This document shows, piece after piece, positions 1 to 6,226 of a DNA stretch of 10,268 bases; the first letter of the stretch is position 1; each line of letters starts with the position of its first letter. Under the pieces are notes generated by a model. The model ran no database searches. It was not told the origin of the DNA and worked only from the letters and a program-made list of their open reading frames with translations. This DNA comes from Pseudomonadota bacterium (GTDB lineage: Bacteria; Pseudomonadota; Alphaproteobacteria; Caulobacterales; Caulobacteraceae), in NCBI GenBank assembly GCA_023409795.1, contig JAEYQX010000033.1:1-10268 (forward strand), written 5' to 3'. The translations under genes were made by a program, and so were the position numbers.

Positions 1-291
1 GGCCTGGGCAGGGCGCGGGTCAAGGCTGAACAGCAGTTGGCCCTGGCGGACATAGTCGCCGTCCTTGAAGTGGACCGACTGGATATAGCCGCCGACACGG
101 GCGCGGACATCGACAGAGCGGGTGGCCTCGAACCGGCCGGTGAACTCATCCCAGTCCACGACCTGTTGCGACAGGGGAGCCGCGACGGTGACGGGCGGGG
201 CACCCTGGGCGGGCGCTTCAGCGCCCTTCGAGCAGCCGTAGAGGGCGGCTGCCAGCATGACGGATGCTGCCGCGATCTTAACCGTGCGCAT
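1..291 (-). CDS. RND efflux periplasmic adaptor (AcrA/MexA-type lipoprotein), N-terminal part
   Basis: Membrane-fusion adaptor that would link an inner-membrane RND pump to an outer-membrane channel. Only the first 97 codons are present; the gene runs off the left edge. Residues 1-20 form a lipoprotein signal: basic start (MRTVK), a hydrophobic alanine-rich stretch, then LYGC with Cys20 as the likely lipidated residue; Tyr at the -2 position is unusual for a lipobox. After a Pro/Ala-rich linker, residues 42-60 (VVDWDEFTGRFEATRSV) and 61-92 (RARVGGYIQSV, then KDGDYVRQGQLLFSLDPRP) match the first beta-barrel strand and the start of the biotinyl/lipoyl-like domain of HlyD/AcrA adaptors. ATG at 291-289 is preceded by AGGAG about 8 bases upstream. 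The gene is divergent from a TetR regulator, the usual layout of a repressor next to its pump operon. The pump and channel genes should lie beyond the left edge. The family is clear; drug or solvent specificity cannot be told. Confidence 0.88.
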   Translation of the reverse strand, partial: MRTVKIAAASVMLAAALYGCSKGAEAPAQGAPPVTVAAPLSQQVVDWDEFTGRFEATRSVDVRARVGGYIQSVHFKDGDYVRQGQLLFSLDPRPAQA

Positions 292-371
292 AGGCGCGAA
301 CTCCTGGGATAAGTATTATATTACTGCCAGACGCGGGGATTCAGGGAGGAAGCGCCCAGTCAACGGGTGGT

Positions 372-401
372 GACATAAATCTGTTCTGCCACCCTTGTCA
401 A
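372..401 (-). promoter_or_regulatory. Candidate promoter of the efflux adaptor
   Basis: On the - strand a perfect -35 hexamer TTGACA (401-396) is followed by TTATGT at 17 bases or TATGTC at 18 bases (378-372), both weak -10 matches. The -35 lies on the same bases as the -35 of the opposite-strand regulator promoter, so one protein bound here could block both. A competing -10, a perfect TATAAT at 320-315, lies only about 24 bases before the adaptor ATG but has no convincing -35. Which one is used cannot be settled from sequence. Confidence 0.4.
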
Positions 402-423
402 CGCCTGATGACAAAGCCATATT
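395..423 (+). promoter_or_regulatory. Candidate promoter of the TetR-family gene
   Basis: TTGTCA (395-400) and CATATT (418-423) are separated by 17 bases, each one or two bases from the sigma-70-type consensus. Transcription would begin near 430, giving a 5' leader of only about 20 bases before the TTG start. Both hexamers overlap the half-site cluster at 371-431, so binding there would be self-repressing. Confidence 0.45.
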
Positions 424-452
424 GGTTGTCAGGTTAATCGGAGTGTCTCGTC

Positions 453-1046
453 TTGGTCTCATGTGATGTCGCTCGCCCGCGCAATGCCAATGCGACGCGG
501 CAGGCCATTCTCGAGGCTGCGCGCGTGCGGTTCTGCGCCGACAGCTATGACGAGGTCGGCATGCGCGACGTGGCGCGCGACGTGGGCGTCGATGCCGCCC
601 TGATCAGCCGCTATTTCGGCTCCAAGGAAGACCTGTTCGTGGCCGTGCTGGAAAGCTGCAAGAACGGGCGCGACCTGATGGACGGCCCGCGCGGGGACTT
701 TGGCGAGCGGCTGGCGCGCGAGATCATCTATGACGAGGTCATGCCCTGCGAGGACGAGGGCAGCGGGGCCAAGATCCGCGGCCTGCTGATCCTGTTGCGC
801 TCGATCGGCTCGGCCAAGGCGATGGAGGTGGTCCAGCGCACGTCCGACAGCCGTTTCTTTGATCCCCTGTCGCAATGGCTGGGGGGCGCGGATGCCCCGG
901 TCCGGGCGCGCCTGGCTGCCAGTATCATCATGGGCATGGCGATCAGCCGCGAACTGTCCGAGGGCTTTTCGTCCCTGGACGAGGAGCAGAAGCGGGACCT
1001 GGCGCGGCGGATGGCCGCCATCCTGCAGGCCATCGTCGACAACTGA
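453..1046 (+). CDS. TetR/AcrR-family transcriptional regulator, likely repressor of the divergent RND pump
   Basis: A 197-residue one-component regulator of usual TetR size. Residues about 15-62 are the DNA-binding domain: helix 1 (TRQAILEAARVRF), then the helix-turn-helix at about 35-56 (GMRDVARDVGVDAALISRYF) and the family's closing GSKEDLF. The rest is an all-helical ligand-binding and dimerisation half with no membrane segment. The start is a TTG with GGAG at 440-443, 9 bases upstream; the reading frame has a stop at 435-437 and no ATG or GTG near the N-terminus, so TTG is the best choice and suggests low-level translation. It is divergent from an AcrA-like adaptor across 161 bases holding paired half-sites. 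The arrangement recalls the Caulobacter TipR repressor beside acrAB2-nodT; orthology is a guess. The ligand is unknown. Confidence 0.88.
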   Translation: MVSCDVARPRNANATRQAILEAARVRFCADSYDEVGMRDVARDVGVDAALISRYFGSKEDLFVAVLESCKNGRDLMDGPRGDFGERLAREIIYDEVMPCEDEGSGAKIRGLLILLRSIGSAKAMEVVQRTSDSRFFDPLSQWLGGADAPVRARLAASIIMGMAISRELSEGFSSLDEEQKRDLARRMAAILQAIVDN

Positions 1047-1067
1047 GCCCGGCCCGGGCGACCAATT

Positions 1068-1101
1068 AAAAAAGAGCGGCTCCACCGGGGCCGCCCTTTT
1101 T
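1068..1101. terminator. Bidirectional Rho-independent terminator between the convergent tetR-type gene and leuB
   Basis: A hairpin with arms GCGGC (1076-1080) and GCCGC (1090-1094), extendable inward through 1081-1083 with 1087-1089, is flanked by six A (1068-1073) on the left and five T (1097-1101) on the right. The A run pairs with the T run and serves as the U-tract when read on the - strand. It can therefore end the regulator transcript (+) and the seven-gene ilv-leu transcript (-). Confidence 0.85.
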
Positions 1102-1102
1102 C

Positions 1103-1118
1103 TGTTTCACGTGAAAGA
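1103..1118. other. parS-like ParB-binding site
   Basis: The 16 bases TGTTTCACGTGAAAGA match the bacterial chromosomal parS consensus TGTTTCACGTGAAACA at 15 positions; the only mismatch is the next-to-last base. The core TTTCACGTGAAA (1105-1116) is a perfect 12-bp palindrome. It sits in the 18-base gap between the leuB stop and the terminator, outside any gene. parS sites are bound by ParB, which spreads and guides chromosome segregation through ParA; most lie near the replication origin, and Caulobacterales use this system. A chance match this good in a genome of a few Mb is unlikely but not excluded. No parA or parB gene and no second copy is in the window. Confidence 0.65.
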
Positions 1119-1119
1119 T

Positions 1120-2220
1120 TTAGGCCCAGTGCATCGGCACATGGCGGGCCGCGGCCCAGTGGATGGCGCGGATGGCATCGACGATGGCGCGGGTCGCCGC
1201 CTCGGTGCCCAGTTCGCCGCCCAGATCGCGCGTGACCTGGTTGGAGGCCTGGACCGCGGCGACGGCGGCCTCGATCGAACAGGCCTCGTCCTCCAGCTGG
1301 AAGCTGTGGCGCAGCATCATGGCCGCCGACAGGATGGTGCCGATGGGGTTGGCCTTGTCCTGACCGGCAATATCGGGGGCGGAACCGTGAATCGGCTCGA
1401 ACAGGCCCGGGCCGTCCGAACCCAGCGAGGCCGACGGCAAAAGGCCGATGGAGCCGCCCAGCACCGAAATCTCGTCCGACAGGATGTCGCCGAACATGTT
1501 CTCGGTCAGGATGACATCATATTCGCGCGGCTTCAGAATTAGGTGCATGGCCATGGAGTCGACCAGTGCGTGCTCCAGCGTGATGTCCGGGAATTCCTCG
1601 GCGTGGATGCGGGTGACGGTCTCGCGCCACAGACGCGAGGTCTCCATGACATTGGCCTTGTCCACCGAGGTGACCTTGCCACGGCGTTGCTCGGCGGCCT
1701 TGAAGGCGGCGCGGGTGACGCGCTCGATCTCTTCGACCGTATAGGTGCACAGGTCGGTGGCATCGGTTTCGGAGCGGGTGCGCTCGCCGAAATAGACGCC
1801 GCCGGTCAGTTCGCGGAACACCAGCAGGTCCACGCCCTCGACGATCTCGCGCTTCAGCGGCGAGCGGTGCGCCAGCGCCGGCGAGACCTGCAGCGGGCGC
1901 AGGTTGGCGAACAGGCCCATCTCCTTGCGGATGGCCAGCAGGCCCTGTTCGGGGCGCACCGGCTTGCCGTCATACTTGGGATCTCCGACCGCGCCCAGCA
2001 GCACGGCGTCGGCGGCGACACAGGCGGCGCGCGTGGCGGCGGGCAGGGGCTCGCCCGTGGCGTCGATGGCCGCGCCACCGATCAGGTGCTCGGTGAAGCC
2101 AAAGCTGTGGCCATAGATGTCGCCGATGCAGGTCAGGACCCGACGGGCGGCCAGGGTGACCTCGGGTCCCACCCCGTCGCCCGGCAGGACGACGATGTTG
2201 AAGCTGCGTTTGTCGCTCAT
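1120..2220 (-). CDS. leuB: 3-isopropylmalate dehydrogenase LeuB
   Basis: Cytosolic NAD-dependent oxidative decarboxylase, the third leucine-specific step: 3-isopropylmalate to 4-methyl-2-oxopentanoate. It has 366 residues, normal for the family. The N-terminus carries the LPGDGVGPEV motif (about 12-21). Catalytic and metal features are SVDKANVMETSRLWRE with Lys188, VDSMAMHL with Asp221, and NMFGDILSDEISVLGGSIG (241-259) with Asp245 and Asp249. EPIHGSAPDIAG follows in the cofactor region. The start ATG (2220-2218) overlaps the leuD stop as ATGA and has GGAG 8 bases upstream; a longer open frame upstream runs through leuD in another frame and is not used. It is the last gene of the operon and ends before a terminator. 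Oddity: the C-terminal tail repeats His-Trp-Ala (encoded by two CACTGGGCC copies), which may be a small tandem extension. Confidence 0.97.
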   Translation of the reverse strand: MSDKRSFNIVVLPGDGVGPEVTLAARRVLTCIGDIYGHSFGFTEHLIGGAAIDATGEPLPAATRAACVAADAVLLGAVGDPKYDGKPVRPEQGLLAIRKEMGLFANLRPLQVSPALAHRSPLKREIVEGVDLLVFRELTGGVYFGERTRSETDATDLCTYTVEEIERVTRAAFKAAEQRRGKVTSVDKANVMETSRLWRETVTRIHAEEFPDITLEHALVDSMAMHLILKPREYDVILTENMFGDILSDEISVLGGSIGLLPSASLGSDGPGLFEPIHGSAPDIAGQDKANPIGTILSAAMMLRHSFQLEDEACSIEAAVAAVQASNQVTRDLGGELGTEAATRAIVDAIRAIHWAAARHVPMHWA

Positions 2221-2816
2221 CGTGCGATCTCCGGTTGGGGGTCGTTGCGGGTGGCCTCGAAGGCCGAGATCTTGTCGTTGCGGGCCAGCAGCCAGCCCAG
2301 GGTGTCGACACCGTCGATCAGGCACTGGCGGGCAAAGCTCTCGACCTGGAAGGGGACGGGGGCGGCATTGCCGCGCTGGATCTGGTTGTTTTCCAGATCG
2401 ATGGTGACAGGCTGGTCCTGGTTCTGGGCCAGATCGTCCCAGACCTCTTGACTCACCACGATCGGCAAAAGGCCGTTCTTCAGCGCGTTGGAGGTGAAGA
2501 TGTCGGCGATCTCGGTCGAGATCACGGCCTTGAAGCCATAGTCCAGCAAGGCCCACGGCGCATGCTCGCGCGAGGAGCCGCAGGCGAAGTTCGGCCCGCC
2601 CAGCAGGATGCGGTGCTCGGCCGAGTCGATGCGGTTCAGCACCGACTCCGGCTTGACCGAACCGTCCGCCTCATAGCGCCAGTCGTTGAAGGCGTGCCTG
2701 CCCAGACCCTCACGCGTGGTGGTGGTCAGGAAGCGGGCCGGAATGATCTGGTCGGTGTCGATATTGGCCTGGGACAGGACCACGACCCTGGAGGTCAGTT
2801 TCTTGAAGGGCTCCAT
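2217..2816 (-). CDS. leuD: 3-isopropylmalate dehydratase small subunit LeuD
   Basis: Small (swivel-domain) subunit of isopropylmalate isomerase, which with LeuC converts 2-isopropylmalate to 3-isopropylmalate. It has 199 residues against about 200 in E. coli. Family motifs visible are NIDTDQIIPARFL (18-30) near the N-terminus and the substrate-recognition stretch GPNFACGSSREHAPWAL (74-90), followed by IADIFTSNALKNGLLPI. The ATG (2816-2814) shares one base with the leuC stop (TAATG) and has AGGAGG at 2829-2824, 7 bases upstream, inside leuC. Its own TGA overlaps the leuB ATG by 4 bases. This tight overlap points to translational coupling, which suits a subunit needed in equal amount with LeuC. 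Confidence 0.97.
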   Translation of the reverse strand: MEPFKKLTSRVVVLSQANIDTDQIIPARFLTTTTREGLGRHAFNDWRYEADGSVKPESVLNRIDSAEHRILLGGPNFACGSSREHAPWALLDYGFKAVISTEIADIFTSNALKNGLLPIVVSQEVWDDLAQNQDQPVTIDLENNQIQRGNAAPVPFQVESFARQCLIDGVDTLGWLLARNDKISAFEATRNDPQPEIAR

Positions 2817-4231
2817 TACGCGGCCTCCTCGATCAGGGCGGGATAGTCGCGCGGGTCGGCCAGATGACCGGCCACGGCGCTGGCGGCGGCGGTGGCGGGG
2901 CTGGCCAGGATGGTGCGCGCGCCCTTGCCCTGACGGCCCTCGAAATTGCGGTTGGAGGTGGAAACGCACAGCTGGCCCTCGCCCACCACATCGCCGTTCA
3001 TGGCGATGCACATCGAACAGCCGGGGATGCGCCATTCGGCACCGGCGGCGGTGATGATGCGGTGCAGACCCTCGGCCTCGGCCTGTTGTCGCACGGCTTC
3101 GGAGCCGGGGACGACCAGCATCCGAACGCCCTCGGCGACCTGGCGGCCCTTCAGGATGGAGGCGGCCACGCGCATGTCGGGCAGGCGGCCATTAGTGCAG
3201 GAGCCGACGAAGACGACATCGACCTTTTCCCTGGTCGTCACCTCGCCGGCGGTAAAGCCCATATAGGCCAGAGCCTTGGCGTCGGATTCCGACTGGGGCT
3301 GCGGGGCGGGGGTGCCGATGGGGGCGGCGGCGTCGGGGGTGGTGCCCCATGTCGCCATCGGGCGGATCGCCGATCCGTCCAGACGCACTTCCTTGTCGAA
3401 GACCGCGCCTTCGTCGGTGGCCAGCGACAGCCAGTCCTTGGCCGCGGCGTCATAGTCGGCGGGAACGTGTTTGCGGCCGCGCAGCCAGTCGATGGTGGTC
3501 TGGTCCGGGGCGATCATGCCCGCACGGGCACCCGCCTCGATCGACATGTTGCACAGCGTCATGCGCCCTTCCATGTCCAGCGAGCGGATGGCCGATCCGG
3601 CGTATTCGATGACGTAACCTGTGCCGCCGCCAAAGCCGATCTCGGCGATGATGGCCAGGGCCACATCCTTGCCCGACACACCCGGTTGCAGTTCGCCGTC
3701 CACGGTCACGCGCAGGGTCCTGGCGCGGCGTTGCAACAGGCACTGGGTAGCCAGAACATGGCCGACCTCGGAGGTGCCGATGCCAAAGGCCAGTGCGCCG
3801 AACGCGCCGTGGGTGGCGGTGTGGCTGTCGCCGCAGACGACGGTCATGCCCGGCTGGGTCAGGCCCTGTTCCGGCCCCATGACGTGGACCACGCCGCGCT
3901 GGTCGCTGTCCCATCCGGCCAGTTCGATGCCGAAGCGGCGGGTGTTGGCCTCCAGCGTCTCGACCTGCTTCCTCGCCTGTTCGGTGACATAGGGGCGCTG
4001 GCCGTCCGGCCCTGCGGGCAGGGTGGGGGTGGAGTGGTCCAGCGTCGCGAAGGTCCGGTCTGGACGGCGCACCTTCAGGCCCCGTGCGTCCAGTTCCGAA
4101 AACGCCTGGGGCGAGGTGACCTCATGGACCAGATGCAGGTCCACATACATCACGCCGGGGGTGGCGTCCGTCTCGGGGACGACGACGTGACGCTCCCAGA
4201 CTTTTTCATACAGGGTTTTCGGCTGGCTCAT
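2816..4231 (-). CDS. leuC: 3-isopropylmalate dehydratase large subunit LeuC
   Basis: Aconitase-family large subunit that holds the [4Fe-4S] cluster of isopropylmalate isomerase; LeuD is its partner. It has 471 residues, in the usual 466-475 range. The three expected cluster cysteines are present: Cys345 in VGSCTNGR, and Cys405 and Cys408 in IPGCSMC. Other conserved stretches are VVCGDSHTATHGAFG (131-145), FGIGTSEV and CNMSIEAGARAGMIAPD (227-243). A Pro/Ala/Gln-rich segment at about 298-316 replaces what is a short linker in other LeuC. The ATG at 4231-4229 matches the family N-terminus (TLYEKVW); upstream there is only a weak purine-rich GAAGA, so expression may rely on ribosomes leaving ilvM 20 bases before. 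It ends as TAATG with leuD. Confidence 0.97.
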   Translation of the reverse strand: MSQPKTLYEKVWERHVVVPETDATPGVMYVDLHLVHEVTSPQAFSELDARGLKVRRPDRTFATLDHSTPTLPAGPDGQRPYVTEQARKQVETLEANTRRFGIELAGWDSDQRGVVHVMGPEQGLTQPGMTVVCGDSHTATHGAFGALAFGIGTSEVGHVLATQCLLQRRARTLRVTVDGELQPGVSGKDVALAIIAEIGFGGGTGYVIEYAGSAIRSLDMEGRMTLCNMSIEAGARAGMIAPDQTTIDWLRGRKHVPADYDAAAKDWLSLATDEGAVFDKEVRLDGSAIRPMATWGTTPDAAAPIGTPAPQPQSESDAKALAYMGFTAGEVTTREKVDVVFVGSCTNGRLPDMRVAASILKGRQVAEGVRMLVVPGSEAVRQQAEAEGLHRIITAAGAEWRIPGCSMCIAMNGDVVGEGQLCVSTSNRNFEGRQGKGARTILASPATAAASAVAGHLADPRDYPALIEEAA

Positions 4232-4251
4232 GTCTTGGTCTTCGGTGGTCT

Positions 4252-4500
4252 TCAGGCCGCGTTGATCGCGGGGGTGGCCTCGATGCGGCGCACGCCGAAC
4301 AGGCGGTCGATCTGGCAGCCCAGGTTGTCGATGGAGCGGCCCGCGTCGCGCCCGCGCACGGTCAGGGCGATCCGGCGCGTCCCGCCCTCGTCCGCCATGT
4401 TCATGCCGTCGATGTGGAAGCCCCGGCGTTCCACCAGGCCGATCAGGCGCTGCAGCGAACCATCGGCACGGTCGATCTGGATGTGGATCGTATTGCTCAT
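4252..4500 (-). CDS. ilvM: Acetohydroxyacid synthase small (regulatory) subunit, IlvM type
   Basis: A short 82-residue ACT-domain protein. It resembles the E. coli isozyme II subunit IlvM (87 residues) rather than IlvN or IlvH: the segment LVERRGFHIDGMNMA (22-36) parallels the VRHRGFHVCSMNMA stretch of IlvM, and the IlvN/IlvH-type N-terminal motif and long C-terminal domain are missing. IlvM stabilises and activates the catalytic subunit IlvG. Its ATG (4500-4498) overlaps the ilvG TGA as ATGA and has GGAGG inside ilvG, 7-8 bases upstream, so the pair is almost certainly co-translated. In E. coli the II-type enzyme is not inhibited by valine; whether that holds here cannot be read from sequence. 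Confidence 0.85.
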   Translation of the reverse strand: MSNTIHIQIDRADGSLQRLIGLVERRGFHIDGMNMADEGGTRRIALTVRGRDAGRSIDNLGCQIDRLFGVRRIEATPAINAA

Positions 4501-6203
4501 CGCGAGCCCTCCATCATTTCAGAGTTGTTCTTGCCCGGCGGCACCAGCGGCCAGACATTGTCTTCAGGGTCGATGACGACGTGCATCAGGATCGGCCCCT
4601 CGGCGCTCAACAGCCGGGTGATGCCCTCGGCAACCTGGTCGCGCCGCTCGATCCGGAAGGCGGGCACGCCAAAGGCCTCGGCCACCTTCACGAAGTCCGG
4701 GTTGTCGGACAGGTCGACCTCGGAGAAGTTCCGCTCGAAGAAGAACTCCTGCCACTGGCGCACCATGCCCAGGCGCGAGTTGTCCAGGATGATGATCTTC
4801 AGCGGGATCTGGAAGCGGTTGATGGTGGCCAGTTCCTGGATGTTCATCATCACCCCGCCGTCGCCGGTGATGGTGACGACGCAGGCCTCCGGATCGGCCA
4901 GCTTGGCCCCGATCCCGGCAGGCAGGCCATAGCCCATCGCCCCCAGGCCGCCCGAGGTCAGGTGGGCCTGCGGACGCGAGAAGGCGCAGTGCTGGGCAAC
5001 CCACATCTGGTGCTGGCCGACATCGCAGGCGGCGACAAAGCCTGGCCCGGCCTGGCGCGACAGTTCATTCAGCAGGGCAGGGGCATAGATGCTGTCACCG
5101 GGCGCGTCATAGTCGACGGCGCAGGCGGCCATGGCGGCCCGGCACTGGTCCGCCCAGTCGCTGACGTCGACGGCCGGGCCCTGTTCCAGCTCGTGGACCA
5201 GGGCTTCCAGATTGGGCTTCAGCTCGCCCACGACCGGGACGGCGACCGGACGCAGCTTGCCGATCTCGGACGGATCGACGTCAAAGTGGATGACCCCGGC
5301 GTGGGGGGCGAACTCGGGCAGCTTGCCGGTGGCACGGTCATCGAAGCGCGCGCCGACGACGATCAGAAGGTCGCTGTCCTGCACGGCCTCGTTGGCGGCG
5401 CGGGTGCCGTGCATGCCCAGCATACCCAGGTAGTTGTCCTGGCCCGTCGGGATGGTGCCCAGGGCATTCAGGGTCGAGACCTGGGGGATGCCGGTCAGGG
5501 CCGAGAACCGGCGAACCGTCTCGACCGCGCCCGAGATCTTGGCCCCGCCACCGATATAGATCACCGGACGACGCGCGGCGCGGATGGCACGGGCGGCATC
5601 GGCGATGGCGGTCGCGCCGGCGCGGGCGGTGTCATTTGGGATGTGGAAGCCGCGCGTGCGGGTCACCGCCTGGAACTGCACGTCCTTGGGCAGGTCGACC
5701 AGGACCGGTCCGGGACGTCCCGAGCGGGCGATGTGGAAGGCTTCCTCGATCACGGCCGGGATATCGGCCGCGTCGCGCACGACATAGGAGTGCTTCACCA
5801 GGGGCATGGTGACGCCCAGGATGTCGACTTCCTGGAAGGCGTCGGTGCCCATGACCCCCTGGGCCACATTGCCGGTGATGCAGACCATGGGAACCGAATC
5901 CAGCATGGCATTGGCGATGCCGGTGACCAGGTTGGTGGCACCGGGGCCCGACGTGGCCATGCAGACCCCGACCTTGCCCGAGGACCGGGCAAAGGCATCG
6001 GCGGCAAAGGCCGCCCCCTGTTCATGTCGACACAGATAATGCCGCAGGGACGAGCCGGCGATCGCATCATAGATCGGCATGATGGCCCCGCCCGGATAGC
6101 CGAATACGACCTCCACACCCATCCGCTCCAGGGTGGAGACGACGAGGCTGGCACCGGTGACGGCGGTCTCGTTGGCGGGCATCTGAACAGTCGTGACGGT
6201 CAT
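4497..6203 (-). CDS. ilvG: Acetohydroxyacid (acetolactate) synthase catalytic subunit, IlvG type
   Basis: ThDP-, FAD- and Mg-dependent enzyme that condenses pyruvate with pyruvate or 2-ketobutyrate, the first shared step of valine/leucine and isoleucine synthesis. It has 568 residues. Visible are FGYPGGAIMPIYDA (34-47), the catalytic glutamate Glu61 in CRHEQGAAFAADAFAR, SGPGATNLVTG (85-95), and the ThDP/Mg motif beginning GDGGVMMN (447-454) and ending near Asn475. The strongest resemblance I recall is to E. coli IlvG: TKHSFLV-like VKHSYVV, LGMLGMHGT, CDVGQHQMWVAQH and the C-terminal WPLVPPG-NSEM ending. With the adjoining IlvM this supports isozyme II. The ATG at 6203 follows ilvC by 23 bases with no good ribosome site; a second ATG at codon 8 is possible. 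It overlaps ilvM by 4 bases. Confidence 0.95.
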   Translation of the reverse strand: MTVTTVQMPANETAVTGASLVVSTLERMGVEVVFGYPGGAIMPIYDAIAGSSLRHYLCRHEQGAAFAADAFARSSGKVGVCMATSGPGATNLVTGIANAMLDSVPMVCITGNVAQGVMGTDAFQEVDILGVTMPLVKHSYVVRDAADIPAVIEEAFHIARSGRPGPVLVDLPKDVQFQAVTRTRGFHIPNDTARAGATAIADAARAIRAARRPVIYIGGGAKISGAVETVRRFSALTGIPQVSTLNALGTIPTGQDNYLGMLGMHGTRAANEAVQDSDLLIVVGARFDDRATGKLPEFAPHAGVIHFDVDPSEIGKLRPVAVPVVGELKPNLEALVHELEQGPAVDVSDWADQCRAAMAACAVDYDAPGDSIYAPALLNELSRQAGPGFVAACDVGQHQMWVAQHCAFSRPQAHLTSGGLGAMGYGLPAGIGAKLADPEACVVTITGDGGVMMNIQELATINRFQIPLKIIILDNSRLGMVRQWQEFFFERNFSEVDLSDNPDFVKVAEAFGVPAFRIERRDQVAEGITRLLSAEGPILMHVVIDPEDNVWPLVPPGKNNSEMMEGSR

Positions 6204-6226
6204 CGGGCGGGTCCGGGCGTAGCCGA

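Larger units (their letters stand above)
371..431. promoter_or_regulatory. Candidate TetR-family operator: four alternating TGACA/TGTCA half-sites
   Basis: Half-sites occur as TGACA (371-375), TTGTCA (395-400), TGACAA (409-414) and TTGTCA (426-431). The middle two form a perfect 6-bp inverted repeat with an 8-base spacer (395-414), the right size for a TetR dimer. The third and fourth form a second inverted repeat with an 11-base spacer. The cluster covers the candidate promoters of both divergent genes, as expected for an autoregulated repressor that also controls the pump. Operator function is inferred. Confidence 0.5.

Noticed and set aside
459..1085. - strand frame of 208 codons opposite the TetR-type regulator
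   Set aside because: The + strand frame has a clear helix-turn-helix and regulator length; the antisense frame has no recognisable domain and runs through the terminator.
2221..2556. Upstream extension of the leuB frame into leuD
   Set aside because: LeuB homologues start at the MSDKRSFNIVVLPGDG segment, the ATG at 2220 has a ribosome site and the typical ATGA overlap, and the extension reads leuD in another frame.
2864..4576. Long + strand open frame (570 codons) opposite leuC and ilvM, and similar frames opposite leuB, ilvG, ilvC and ilvD
   Set aside because: These are antisense shadows that arise where GC-rich codons leave few stops. Their translations are rich in Gly, Ala, Asp, His and Arg, match no family, and the - strand frames are certain enzymes.
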